Part shown: piece after piece, positions 10,736 through 25,700 of the stretch
Numbering within the stretch: position 1 is the stretch's first letter
Layout: the number at the start of each line of letters is the position of its first letter
Assembly: GCF_029227915.1 (NCBI RefSeq)
Contig: NC_079884.1
Coordinates: forward strand, 14,508,001-14,572,000
DNA from: Hydractinia symbiolongicarpus
Taxonomy: Eukaryota > Cnidaria > Hydrozoa > Anthoathecata > Hydractiniidae
DNA: 64,000 nucleotides
Direction: 5' to 3'
The notes under the pieces: generated by a model
Seen by the model: only the letters and a program-made list of their open reading frames with translations
What the model was told of the DNA's origin: nothing
Databases searched by the model: none
Program-made: the position numbers and the translations under genes

Positions 10736-13700
10736 AGTTTGATGTTCTTCCACTGTTGGGGGTGAGTGTGTTTTTTGCAGCAGCAATGTAGGAAAATAAA
10801 CACAGGATAGCGTAACAGATTTCATTTGCCTAAAAACGAAACAGGTTTAAACTAACAAACAATTTTTGTGATAATATAGTTCGATTTGAAGACGAAAACA
10901 GGGTGCAATGTCATGCAAAAAGAATAAAACGAGATAAAACGTGATAACGCGCGATGAAATGTGATTACACGGGATGACGATACTAGTAATTTTATTTATG
11001 TGGAAATTTATCTTTCTGTGTTCAGAGGATTTGTGGCATAATAACCGATATGCTATATTGCTACAGAACACCTTCGCTTTGCGCGTCTCCTAAATTTGTT
11101 CCAAAAAAGGAGCGTTTCCCGGGCCAGGTGGACACGCCTAATAAGTTTACCTCGTCAGTGTAAAATTGGTGCTCTATCACACTCTGGTTGTGCGGGACTA
11201 TAAAAAAGAGAAAGAAATACAGCAGAGGGTACAAGTGAACACTGAAAATGTTTTGAAAGCCTATTAACAAATCAATGCTGGTGTGAGCTTGGAGGAAGGA
11301 GTGAGTAAAGTCAAAAGCCAACTTACTATATTCTTCGACAATTAAAACTTTCTGCTTAGCACAGCAGTTTTTAAGGTTGTGGACATCGATGGCGATCTAG
11401 GCAAAAAGTCCCAAATATGTTAAAATCACATCAGCAACAGCAGTAAACCTGTTATCATCAAAGAACGTGAGTCCATTGAACTTACTTTTTTCTCCACAAA
11501 CACTATGGACACACCTTCTAAAGAAACCTTCAATATTCCTTGCTGACCGCTGAGACTATCCTGTAAGTAAAAAAGAAGCAAAATCCAGAACAACTTTCAA
11601 CATTAAAAATTTTCTGTTGTTTAACGCTTATTGTCTTAAATGGAATACAGCCAGAAATGGCTGCTTCGTTCATACAAATATATTTTGCAGGCCACAAACT
11701 CCAAGAAAGATTCATTCTGCAAATAACGCATTTAAAAACTACTCACAACAACAGTGAAGTCTCCTCCCAAATTGATGCCTAAAACGACGGTGCACGAAAA
11801 TTAGGTTGGATGATGACTAGAACTTGCAACGACGAAATGAAGCAAAGGAGACACTTTTTTGTTATCATTCATTGCAAAGTTTATTTTAAAGACGATTCAG
11901 ATGTTAAAATTATGTAAAAAAGGAAATCTAGTTAAAGTGTCCTTGTTGTTGAAACACACCCTCTTAAAGCATAAGGCTTTTAAGCAGATAAGCTGAGATT
12001 CTTAATCATACAGTAAATTTTAGGCCTGGGATTTTTACCCTTACTCTCATACATTCACAAATCAAAAGCAAGCAATACTGTCAGATAAAGGAAAATTTAA
12101 AAAAATATTGGACGAAGTTAATAATAACAAAAAGCAGCATTTTGCATAAAATAATCTTGGAGTTCCAAGATTATTTTATGCAAAATGCTGCTTTTTGTAT
12201 ACTATATGTATACTATACACAAAAATGAAACCTGTAGCCACGACAACAAATAAAAGAATTAGCCCTAATTGGAAAAATCTTAGCATATTGAGCTTAAGCC
12301 TAATGTACACACACGCTTATAAAGCAAACACATTAAAGTTCTTATAAACAGTTTGAATTTGTTAAATTACAGGCTTACTTGTGCCTTCTTTATCCAGACT
12401 TTTTAAAAATTCTAAACTCACCTGTGCCTTCTTTATCCAGTCTTTCAGCAGCCTTCTTCATACTTTCTTTTATAGAGTTATACAGCAGTTTACACTAAAG
12501 CAAAAATGTGGAAATCTTGAGTAAAAAACAGAGTTAGGAATACCACTTTAATTACATCCATCGACGACGTTTCCCAGTTCGTCTGAAAAGTTAGCGTAAT
12601 CAAATAATTCACAATTAAGTGATGAACCTATAACACTATCCGTACTCAAAGACTGGTTTCCATTTTCCGCTATAACGCAAGCAGTTAACGAGATTTCTTG
12701 TTAGCGCGTGCGAACAAAATTACAGACTTTGTCGCTCTACGCACGTGCTAACAATAAACTTTTTGTTTATTCAGTAAACTCTTTGCGCTATAGCGGAAAA
12801 TGCAGTCGAATGGAAACAAAACGTAAGAGGTGGTTGTCTATTATGATTTACGACATTCTCGTAATTTCATGCTTTTAAAATTTTGTTCTATACTACAACC
12901 ACCAACCCACCCAAAAACATACCTTTTTGGTGCAGATCTTTTGCAAGTCAGTTTCTTCACCCGTACGTATCCATACGCACAGCACTCTGGTTTTGGGCGA
13001 GCAACTTAAATTCACAACGTTTTCATACCACCACCTTTCTATGATACTTCCGCTCGTACTTTTTAGTACCATGCAATCCTCCCGCACCTGAGAAGTAAGA
13101 GATGCGTTATGTTGAATGATGCTAGAGACCAACGGTTGGTGTGTTAATTTACTAAATCGTACTTGTCACAGTCGCTCGTACCAATCCTTGTAACTACGTT
13201 TGGAGGAAACTCACCGAAATATCCTAGCTTAACCTTAAACCGTGTTTTGATTAACAAATTTTAGAGATGGGGCAAGTCAATACACTCCATTGCTATGTTT
13301 CTTAACCTGCAGAAATATCACGTAAAGTTAGGCCATTTAAAAAAAGGAAAAACAGCGAGGGAGAATTTACAGCTAAAAATACAATCAATAGATAAAATGC
13401 GTTATTTTTTATTTTAGAGTATAGTAAATATTCTGTGGTAACCGTCCGACAGAAAGAGGAGAAGGGGCAGTTTACGATGTGGGCGTGGCACGTACCTCAA
13501 GAAAAAACACAGGACCAGATTGTGTATCACCAAGATGAACAACAAATATTTGTATCTTCAACTGTCGACTGCGTGGTACCAACAGGTCGATATCGTTACC
13601 ATTCTACAACAACAATGAGAACATAAATCACAGTGCATATTATATCGATAAATTATTTACGTCATAATTCATAACTAAAGAATTTGAAGACAAATTATTA

Positions 13701-16700
13701 CGAAAACATCAGTAGCTTGGTGTTGTTGCTAGGCGATTTTTTACTGAATTTTGGAACATTGTCCTTCATGAGAATAATATAAATATAGAATAAAATTTCC
13801 TCTACAAGTATATCGTGGAATTATTTTAAAGCAATGCTATTCATCAAAACAAGCTACAAATGTTCTCCGATAGTTGTTTGTACACAAATGACTGATAACC
13901 ATTCAAATAATTCATTTTTTTTGGTTTGATTGACCACCCTGCCACCAATCTGAAGTATGACAACACAAATATTAAAAATTTATCCAAACATGCACAACCT
14001 CATGAAGTTATTTCTAATTTATAATTTTCAAAAATATAAAACCAACATGAATCGAAAAAACCCACAACCTAAAAACGCTAAAAAAATTGTCATAGAAATT
14101 TGTCATATAAACAGAGCGTAAAAGGTGGAAGAATTTAAATGTCAAACGGGACTGAATAGTGAAATTTTGAATCGAGAGAGAGAAAAAGAGAGAGAAGAAA
14201 GATCTCGTCTTCATTTTCCTATATATTTTACGGACTTTGTTTCAATCGTATCTTAAACTTCTTTACATTGGCTGCCGTTCAGTAGTTTTAATACTTCTTT
14301 CTCTCGCTTAAAACAACTTTCAAATTTTTCTGTTCACAATCATATTACCGTATTTCCTCCAATAAGCGCCGCCCTCTATTAAGCGCCGCCCTCTAATAAG
14401 CGCCGCACCTAAAATTCGAATTTCGAAATAAGCGCCGCCCTCTAATAAGCGCCGCACCCTCAAATGCGGCGCTTATTAGAAAATCAAGAGAAAATGAGAT
14501 TTCAATGCTTTTATTCGAACTCTATAGTCTTCTTATTGCAATATTCATTTACATTAAGTTCTAAATAGCCAAGCAGGAAGGCGATACAATGTTGACGAGA
14601 GGAGAGTTCGTGAATGGAGAGCAAAAATGGAAGACATCAAAGCCAGGGTTGCTGATAAAGGTGGACTGAAAAGAAGAAGACTTGATGGTGGGGGAAGAAA
14701 GCTCACGAACGACGACTTAGAAGAAGAAGTACTCATCTGGATAATGGATCGTAGATCAGCAATGCTTAGAGTTTCTCGAAAATTAATAATGAAGAAAGCA
14801 AAGATTATCCATGACAAAAGCACCGATGACCCTGCTGTAAAAGAGAGCTTTGTAGCCAGTCGTGGATGGTTGGAAAAATTTATGAAAAGAAACGGACTTT
14901 CTTTAAGGAGAAGAACAACTACCGCTCAAAAGAATCCTAGTTGTATGGTCGACAAACTTGTCATGTATGTTTTACAGTGCCGACGATTACAAAGAAAATT
15001 TAAATACTCCGCTGGTTCAATCATTGCGATGGATGAAACTGCAATTTGGTCTGACATGCTCTCAGGGACAACTGTAGAAAGCAAAGGAAAGAAAGACATT
15101 CCTTTAAAGACCACTGGCCATGAGAAAGTCAGAGTTTCTGTGTGCCTTACAGCAAAGGCTGATGGAACACGGCTCAAACCATTCATCGTTTTTGGGGGTG
15201 CAAAGCGGGAATGTAATGCTCTAAACGAAGAATACAAATCTAAATGTATTATCGCTTCATCTTCAAATGCTTGGATGAATGAGGAATTGACATTAGAATA
15301 CATTAAAACAGTTATTGGTAAATTTTCTTTTCAAAAGCGATTGTTAGCTTGGGATTCCTTTGAATGCCACATGATGCAAACAATCAAGCAACGTTTGAAA
15401 AGTTTCAATGTTGATTCAGTTATCGTCCCCGGTGGTTGTACTCCGTATATTCAAGCCCCCGATGTTTCGTGGAATAAGCCATTCAAAGCTCATGTTACCG
15501 AAGCTTACGATACATGGCTTAGTGAAGGGATCCACGAATATACAAAAGCAGGTAATATGAAGCCACCTCCGCGAAGGAAAGTAATCGAGTGGATCTTAGA
15601 AGGTTGGAAAAAGCTGTCAAGTGAGCTCATCGTGAAATCTTTTAAAACATGCGGTTTAAGCCTTCCAGTCGATGGTAGTGAAGATGACAAGATCCACTGT
15701 TTTAAAAAGGAGGGAGCTTGTCCTGATGGGGCATCACGGCTAAGAGAATCCCTGAATATCTTGCAAGAGGAAGAGAGTCAAATAAATCCTTTTGAGAACA
15801 TAACAGATTCGGATGTTGAGGATGCATGCGGGCCGTTTCATTTGATTGACTCTGATCAAGAAAGCGACGAAGAAATTGATGTTTGAAATTATCTTTGTTA
15901 TATTTGATAGAAAGAGAACAGGAAAAGACACGATAATTCACCCGTTATTTCTTTCTCGTACGTTACTTACCCCTCTATAGAACCCCAAATCTATCAAAAA
16001 AACTTTTACTAAGGATAGCATTCAACCAACGGATTGAATTTGAAGAATAGGCAAAAACTTCAGAAACTTGAAATCTGAAATTTCGAAATAAGCGCCGCCC
16101 TCTATTAAGCGCCGCCCTCTAATAAGCGCCGCACCTAAAATCACAAAAATTAAATAAGCGCCGCGGCGCTTATTAGAGGAAATACGGTACTCAAATTTGT
16201 GCCGTTTGAAATTTGACAAATATAAAAACTAGTCGGTAACCCGTGGATAGATCCACGGGTTCGCCCCTCCTTTATTAACCGCATTTTGTGTTTTCCGCTA
16301 CTGCGGTTACCATTTTGCGTGACAGACAGACAGACAGACAGACACACGTATAAGGGTATTAAATCATAAATAAAAAAGAAAGAATTTGACAAATGCGTAA
16401 CGTTACTTTTTGTTGGAATTGTAATTTAGAAATCGAAACCGAAACTCCAAAACTCATTTTGATAATTTTTTTGCGTTGCATTTAGAACAAAACCTACCAT
16501 AAATATAAAACCAGTATTAAAATTTATAAAAAATCAGGGAAAATATTGACCGCTGTACTACCCTTTGCCGAGTGAAAAAGCGGAGCTGTGTTGTCAGACT
16601 AATAAAAATAGCGTCTAAAGGCAACTATCAATGCAAATTACCATATGTTCGAGGGAGTCCAGCACCTTGTCAATCCATTGTGTTTGGTTAAGTCCAATAT

Positions 16701-19700
16701 GGGCCCTTGCTAGCAAGCGGCGCACTTTGAATTTTATTTTCGGTTTTGGAACATCCATACAGAGCATGAAGGAGATCATATTGTGCAACAAAATGCCAAG
16801 TAAGTTATCCTCGTCCTCTTCAAGTAGCTTCTTCTCCTGTGGCGTTAAACCTTTGTACCTACCAGACAAATAGATAAAGGATGTTTTAGTTAATAAACAC
16901 AGGGGACGCCTCTGCGGCAGAGAGTACATGTGTTAGCCAATAAAGAAAAAAACATTTCGATACAAGAGTGTAGCATTATTTTAAATTTTTGAAATAGTTG
17001 AAACAAAAAAAAACCATTTCTGATACACAAAAACGTAGTTTTATTTTAGCCTAATTAACAAACCCATTGTGCCTACTGAGTTAGCTAAAAAAGCAAGAAC
17101 TAAAACCAAACACCACATCTCCACCAACCTTGCGACAAGTTCTATTGGGTTAACGTCCATTCCAGCAGCGTCTCGTTCTGACGTTACAGAATCCAAGAAA
17201 GCCAACTCCCAAAACTCTAAATTATCCCAGATAGCAGATCTGTTTCTTTGCAAACCTTCGAAAAGATAGCGTCTCCCGGTTCCTGTAACACCACGCCCAG
17301 CTTTCTCCAAATGAGATTGAACCAAAACGCCATCGTAAAAACGCCAGCCGCCACTACATGGAAACAAGGAATAATTAATTATTTTCGCTGTTTTTTTATT
17401 TTCCTAATGTAGAAATTTTATACTGTGATTACAAAAAAGTTTTTAAGCATAAAGATTCCTCTTGTTACAAAAAATATTAGTTCTTCAATTTAATGATTTT
17501 CTAAATACAGTTTTTAAAATTATTTATCAAAGTCGGAGAGTTTTTGAAACTCGTGTAAAGTATATCGTGGATTTACCGCTAACACGTGCTTCTACTAAAA
17601 TGGATACGTTGAATTTAAAGTGGTCCCTTACTCTAAGTCAAATTGATATTTTTAGCCTGTTATAAACCCACAACACAAACCTGCAGTTGCTTTTTGTTTG
17701 AAGGTATTTTTCTTTACTCTCACTCGCTACAAATAACGGACACGAACTATCCGACTCCAGCGAAGCTGTGCGCGAACCCATATTCAGATGCAGTCCCGAG
17801 TGGTTCAAAGATGGCGTTTCTGATGACGAGTGGTAATCGTCGCTTAGTTCGGACACGGCAGACGATACTTTTCGTCGGCGAGAATCTTTAGAAATGTTCA
17901 GCTGGTGGATACCGGGTAAATCTAAAACCAAATTAATTTAGCCTGGTTTCCACTAAGTAATGTCAGTAAACAGGTCTTTCTCTTTTTCCCTCTTGTTTTA
18001 AAATCTCAGGCTGGTAAGAAACACAAATTGCGGACATTGTCGTAAAAAAAAAAAGAACAAAAAGACCTTGTCAGAAAAGTATAGATTTTTTATTAGCAGT
18101 CATTATGGCTGCGTGTCACCTGTGCTATATTAAGCACAAACAGGTAAGCTAACGAATAAGGACTAAACGAATAGAAGATAGAAGGATGAGCATGCTCATG
18201 GGAGAGAGTGTATTTAGTTTTGCTTGGGAGAAAATACACAAATACGACAATTACTCTCAGAGAAAAGCGTCTATCATAGAAAATTGCGGACAATAGTTGA
18301 GTTCATGTCTCGGTTTTAATAATGCTCCTTACTTAATAAGAAAATGTGTCAATAATATAATGTTAAGCAACTCTCTTTTCCTTCCTCCTTTCTTTTAATT
18401 CGTCCATTCTTCAAGCACTCGAAAATTTATAATTAAGAAAGTCTTACCCCTATGATAATGCAAGCTCGAATCACTTTCTCTGTCAGTGCTTGATTCTAAA
18501 TGCGAAGAGCTTTCCTTGATAGAGTCAACTAAACTTGATTTTCTGCTGCTGCTCGAACTCATACTGGTGTCATTGCTCTCATCCAAATACTTCTTTCCGC
18601 AGTAATAGCGATGTGACACTTCTAAGAATGGAAACACTGACCCCAGGCCACCAAGCCCTTTAAATTTCATACTGGACTCGTAGCCTTCAACAACAAGTTT
18701 TAACAGTTCAAGGTATCCTCTGTATATATTTCTGGATACGTGCTAAAACAGATTGACAAGAGTGAGATATTTCTTATTCATCTTTTACGCATACTTACAT
18801 AGAAAATTTCTGAACCCGTTTCATTGTATTGTAGGTCGTTTTTTAGAGGGCGTGGCAGCTATGACTATAAAACTTGATACAGTAACTAACCAAAATAGAA
18901 GTGATTTGACGTCAAAAAATAAATGCTGACATTTTTTTGTCATTATAATTTATCTTTGTCAAATTTGTCTTCAATATTCAAGGACAATTTTAATTATTAT
19001 AGTAAAAATGATTTCTTTTAAACAGAAAAAAAAACAGAGACAGAGAAATATGGATGTGCTATGATAAATATTCACCTACGTATACACACCATCCGGATAA
19101 ACTATCTGAGTTTATCACTAACAAATTGCCGCATGTAGTGCAGTGGGTTCGTCTGCGGCTCCCAGTTCTGGGGACTGCGGATCGAATCCCGCTCGCTCCC
19201 AGGCAGTATGTTAGTGATGAACAAAGTAGTTCTTCTTCAATATAAAAAAACATGTTAGAAGTGTTATAATTTGCAAAACTTTCCCAACTGGGTAAGGCAA
19301 ATTGTACAAAAATCCATCTTTTGTTTAAGTAAGGAATAAAACTTTTATAAAATAAAATCATAACTTCTTATTCTGAACAAACGTTAACGAAAATAAACTG
19401 TTGGTGTGAAATGATTACTATCTCCGCCCTTCCCCCAGTTGACAGTTACACTATAAAATCAACAATCATAATGAGGGCTTAAGGTAATGAATCAACGTTT
19501 GCACGTGGATTCTCCTTGCACAAAAAAGAAAAAACATTGCAATCGTTAAGACTTTGAAACTTACCACATCGTTCAACGTGTTCATATTACTTTTTTGTTC
19601 TAAATCGATTTGGTTGATTAAGTACTGACGAAGACCTTCGTACGCTACGACACGCCTCATCTTCTTCGTACTCAACCATCCTATCCCATCTCCACTTTTG

Positions 19701-22700
19701 ACATATCCAACCACTTCTGTAATCAACTGTTGGTTTTCGCTATAATAAAGCAAGTTACGAGTAAAGGGAAGTTCAACGTCCTCAAGGCGTACCTCCTGTA
19801 TGCGTTGGTTTCTGGTCCCCTTCCACTGTTACTTAGTAAGACCAGCCAAATATAAATGATATATTTAAAAAATGGAATCTTAAAATCCCAATATTATGAT
19901 TACAAAACGAATGCGCTGTAACCATCTTTCCTATACTCTGGTGGGTAAAACATCACAACGTAAGTCATATATTGGACAATTTACTTGAAACGCGACTTAA
20001 TAAGAGAAAATAGCACCTAAAAAACCGAATAAGAATGTCAGCTTGGAGCCTAATAATCATTTAAAATGTATTTGTATGAACCGCACTCTTCAGCGTATCT
20101 AATTTCGTGAACCAATCACTCCCATGGCTAATGTCGACATTATAACCGGTATAGTTACGTTATATTCATTGAGTGAAAACTTTATAACTCTACATATACT
20201 AGCCTCACTGTCGTTTTTTTTAATAACTCCTTTTAGGGTTGCTGCATGGCGATGGCCAAATTTCTAGGTTCCATGCCTCTTATTCTTAGATATTAGCCAT
20301 TGCTCGAAACTACCCTTACATTTCTATGACATCTCATCAGGGAAATTTATAACTTTCGTTAGGATTATTCTTAGAACTTGTAACTATCGGTAAAACTTTA
20401 TTTCATCAAAGGGAATTATTCTTTCAGCCTTGGACGCGTGATTAACCCGATTTCCCGATATTTTCGCAATTTACTAAAAAATTGTATAAAAAATAGGATT
20501 TTTGGGCCTTTTTCAGGCGAATTGCGAACGTAAAACCCGGAAATATGTTAAATAACTTCTATTTGGCTACCGGAAACTTTAAACAGAATGTGAAATTCGT
20601 TCAAGAACTAAAGTAATTGAATTTTAAAGCGGAAGAGGTTGCTAGAAATAGATCTTATTTAGTCGAATTCTTCTAACGGAACTATTGGGTTCAAATCATA
20701 AAAAACGATGGATACGTTGCGAATCATATATCTTCATGCAATCCTAACGATACCTTTGTGCGCAAAAAAAAATCGACTAAAAAGTCCTCGCTTCACCTAG
20801 CGTTAGCATCTTGATGCCTGCCACGCAATTTTTTTTCAAAAACAAAAGGGCGAAAATGTATAACAGCTAAAAGATCAACAGTTGCTTATACTTTCTTTAT
20901 GAGAAAGGGTTTTTTAAACAGTATTGCAACATTGTGAATGTTGTGCAAGACGATGGTGGTTTTGAATGCCAACCATTCGACATTGCGGAACAGAAATAAA
21001 TGTATTGTGTCAATTATTCATGACAGTGGTTAGAAACATCGAGAAGAAATATTTTGTAGCTACAATCTTTATTTATGAAATATTGAAAGGAATATTTGAA
21101 ATAAAGCCTGGTAACCATGCTAAAGAATGAGAAAAAAAGTAATTCATACTAAATTTATTCACGAAAGTTTCGAACTTACTAATTTGTGGTTGGGTTTTGT
21201 TTTCAAAATTAGAACAAGAAAAGAAAATGAAAAGAGAGTCGGAGGTCACGGAGGTGACAAAGAGATTGCTACACTAAAGCTAATACAAAATTACAACAAA
21301 GTAGGTCTTTGCCTCAATGATCTGAGATTTTGGTTGCCACAAAAAATGTTTGGGCTGTGACATCAAGGAGAAATATTAAGCGATTATTTGAAAACTCCAA
21401 TCACTTAAATAAATCGTTCAAAATTACACTGTCTTAGTTTTATAAATATCTATTTCATCACCGTCATCGTCATTCTCGGCTCAACGTTTGTTTACTACTA
21501 GCATGGGCTGGACGAAGTATATTTATTACCTACTATTATTACCTTCTAAACTCAAATTCCTCTGCACCATGTCTGTCCTTATTATCTACTGCCATCTCAG
21601 TCTAAAACCGGGTTTTGACCAAGGGACTATCAAATCTCCACACTTCTGTAGCCAATTGACATCCAATCTTTCTAAGTATCCCAGTCAACTTAACCTTTTT
21701 ATCTAACATCCAAAATGCTGTGAAAATTTAGCCTGCTTTTTACCTCATCTGAACTGTTTCTGTCTCTCAAACAGGTGTTATACATCCAGTCGTTGCCTAA
21801 TAATCCTTCAACACAATTCATATTTTATTACTGGTTCTTTACTTGTTAAAAGGTTATTTATATCTGATCTCCTCTCATGGGTTTCATTGAATTGGGTATA
21901 TTCTGTACTTCACCTTGTGCCATATTATTTAAAAATATAGTAAATACCTGTTATACATTCAGTGATAAAGCGGAGATTACCTGTTATATATATTTTGATC
22001 TTGCAAAATGTTACGACCAGACTGGATTTGTTGGAAGCTGTCACTAGAACTTCGATCCAAACCTGAAAAAATGTTTTTTTTTAATGAAAAAAATATGAAA
22101 TTCAGCATTATGACCATAGACAAGCAAATTAAAGCAATAAAAATTTTTAGCATCAGAATTTTCCCTTCCTGATGTAATTTTATGCTTTATATTTATCTTA
22201 GCTTAAAACAAAAATTAACACTTTGGAGTTTTATAATCTCGGGATAAGTTTGCTATATTAGCCAACAACAGACAGATGACAACAAACCTACCATTTTTCA
22301 AAGTGTGCACAGCTGTTGGTTTAGGTGCAACTAATCTTTCCGGGGGAGAGCTGATGATGCTGGTTGCAGATACTATACTAGTCGTGGATGCGGTAGATAA
22401 TTTTGATGTCAGCTTCGGTTTGATATTACCAAACATTGCTGCAAATAGAAAAAGCAGTGCGATACATGCTGAATCATTCATTTTGCAACTATTTTTTTGA
22501 AGAAATTTAGGAAAATTCAGCAGGATTTTAGCTGTTTTAATTAGCAAGAAAAACAAATTTAGGAGATTTTAGGAAATTTGTATTAGCGAAAGTGTAAGTT
22601 AGAACCACAAGAATCATGGATGTCAAAGGAATTGAAAAAAGAAATACTGATAAGATTTGATTTCTGCATTAGCTGATGCAGAATAGAAATATTTTGGACT

Positions 22701-25700
22701 TATATTCAAAAAAGAGAATCCATTATAAAAACTGAGTTTGACAAATTGATGTTCCCTGAAAATTTAGAAAATTTTTAGGAGTTTCACAACAAATCAGGAA
22801 ATTTTGAGATTTTTTGGAGGCGTAGGAACCCTGTGTTGAGTAAGACTACGTTTACATTAGTACATACTTTTGCAGTTTTTTTCTAAAATCTTCGTTTTAT
22901 GCAAAATCTAAAAGTCTAGTAGTAGGGTGAATTCTATTTCCCAATTCCGTGCCTTTACACCTAACACGAAAAAGTCCAACCTATCATAACGAATGTTGTA
23001 TAATTTTTTCTTATTATGTTGGAGTTCACCTCTTGTAAATCCAGAATTTCTTAGGTTTTCTATTTCTACCTATTAGTTGAATCTTCAAAGGTTTTAAAAC
23101 AAGGACCAAGTAAACACAGACCAGAAAAAAACTGACTTGCATGAAAATAAATTTAGCAAGAAAATATTTGATACTACACAGTAGCATTCACAAGCCTTTT
23201 TGAATTTTCAGATAGAACAGATAGGCACATATAAACCCAATAAAAATTACAGCTGACTTAAAGAATGAAAAGTTGATGTCCTTCAAGGTTTTTTAAGAAC
23301 AACTATTTACAGTTCTCAAACACTTACCACTGAACTTCCTTACAGCTGTTGGTTTTTCGACATTTGGAGATGCTTCAGTATGGTTGCTGTCGACAGAAAT
23401 TTCTGATGTTTGGTCATCGTAAATAGGTGGTGAAACTTGCTCATCCTCTGTGATGGAGTTCAAGGTAGCATGGCTGCCCTTATCTTCAGAAACATCCTCT
23501 TCAGATCTGTTAAAGGCAGAGTGTAAATAAGAAATTTAAAGGTTTTATTTAAAAAATTTTTGCCTATTTTTTGTATTTTCAGTAAAAATTAAGTAGGCAT
23601 GAGCTCTTTTTTTTAACTTACTTTATATGAGATATCACTTATCCTTTGGCAAACTATCAAGAAAATAAATATATCTTTATTTAATTTTTGTCAGAAATCA
23701 TGCGGAGTTAGCAAGTTATAATATTTCATGAAAATCAAATTTAATTTAATTTTGTGTAGTAGACCTAATATACAGCTGAAGCTAAAATTCACATCAAAAG
23801 GAAATTTTGTGAAAATCAATCTTCATAAAATTCTTTGAAATTGCTAAAAAAAATTGGAAAATTTGCAAAATTATTTCCTAGAAAATTAATTCTCTTGACA
23901 AACCCACTTAATTTGATTTATAATTTTAGCCAATCCGAAGTTTATAGTTAAATTTCCTTTACTCAATGAAATAATAGTAAATGCTTAAACGAAATGAATC
24001 TCATGCTGTAGATAATTTAATAAAAGATGTTTTTGAATAAAATGTCATTTTTTCTCATTTATAAATTATTTAAATAAGCGCCCCCTTTGGCTCAAGTGAT
24101 ATTTATATACCCGCCCCTGGTATGGTCTAATCTGATGTTACCAAAGGGTATGGTGTACTTTTTCAGTATGATTTTTGAAATTGTTCATTAACTTGCGAAA
24201 ACTTGCAGCATCATTTTTAAATGCAAAAAAAAAAAAAAAAAAAAACACCAAGAAATTGAACAATTCAATCGACTTAAACTTTGTTTCTTACTTTGCTATT
24301 GCATTCCCAACGAATAAAAGCAGTTTTTGTAGGATAAATATGACATAAAAATTTCTAAAAATTCTATATACGATAGTCTGGAAATATGACTATATTGACA
24401 TTGAAATAAACTTTTTCAGAAGTTTATATAGATTTAATTCATGTAAAACTAAAGAAATTTCTAATTACCTATATGCTGGCATAGAATAAACACTATTCAT
24501 CAACACCACTTCCTGTAGTCCTAAAGTTTCTTCTGCTGTATGTAAAGTGGAGTATGATGAATCATACATGGAGTGTATCTAAATAACATTAAAGTACAAC
24601 ATTAGATAGACATTGTGTAACAGTTTTTGGGAAAAAAAAGTTTTTTGCAGACAGAAATTGTAAATTTAAATTTGTGATAAGAACCTCGATACTGTATAAA
24701 ATGTTCAATAAAAAAATTGCAATGTGCACATTTCTATTCAAATCCATGAATTTAAAGATTGTGAAATAGTAAACTGAATAAGCTATTGCTTTGCTACGTT
24801 TAAAGAGAATCTTATCATAAAAAGTTATAGAAAATTGCAAAAAAAAACAAGAAATGAGAACGTTTAATTAAAGATGCAAATGTCTTTCTTTGCTTAAAAA
24901 AATGAAGAAAGCAAGGCAAATTCGCAAACAATAATATTCTGCATTCTTTTACCCCCAATGTTTCTTCTTCAATCTTGCTTGCTAACACTCATTCTGCAGT
25001 CCTAACTCTATTATATCTATGCTTGTGCCCGCAGGCCGTAAATCCTAAACAACTATGTTTGAGCAATGAAACTTGATACATTTGTAAAATGTCTTTATAC
25101 AAAATCATTCTAAGTATAAAAAACATTTGATTACGTCACAGGGATCGTAAATCATGTTAAAAATAACTAACTTTTGAAGTGTACAAATTTTTCTAAAAAA
25201 TTTATTTTTTACCACAAACCCCATTAAAAGTTATGGAAAGTCACAAAATTTCAGCACCAATTATGTTCCTGGTCTTCAAGGTAAAATAGAGTTAGATTAT
25301 CTTGATTTTGCTTTAAAACTATGCTTCCTTATACTAGAATTTAAAAAGGAATCACACAAAACACACAAATTACAAAAGTTAAAATAACCTTATCATTAAT
25401 ATCTTCATTTGAAGAACTATGGACTTCCAATATTTCAGAGTCTGAATCATCACCCGATGAACAACAACTGCACATATCACCATCATCATAATGGCCACCT
25501 GTGCACTCCCTTTCCTCTTGAATAGTGGAAGGGTATTCCCTGTCATCAGAATCAGAATCAGAATCTTCATATAAAGCAAACCCAAGTTGAGAATGCGGGT
25601 CATGAACTTGGAAATAAAATGGCTGCACGTAATGACTGTACCATCTTGGTTTGTCACCAATGATTCTTGGATCAAGTATACCTATGATGAAATGCTCACA

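Noticed and set aside
12127-12198. MicroRNA precursor
   Set aside because: The stem is perfect with a 2-base spacer, lacking the loop and bulges of known precursors.
13435-13626. Plus-strand 63-codon ORF
   Set aside because: It overlaps a MADD exon (13496-13603) on the other strand, whose phase and similarity are convincing.
14554-15303. Minus-strand ORFs of 89 and 125 codons
   Set aside because: They are antisense shadows of the pogo transposase frame.
21127-21360. Plus-strand 77-codon ORF inside a MADD intron
   Set aside because: No recognisable domain and no splice or start context; probably chance.
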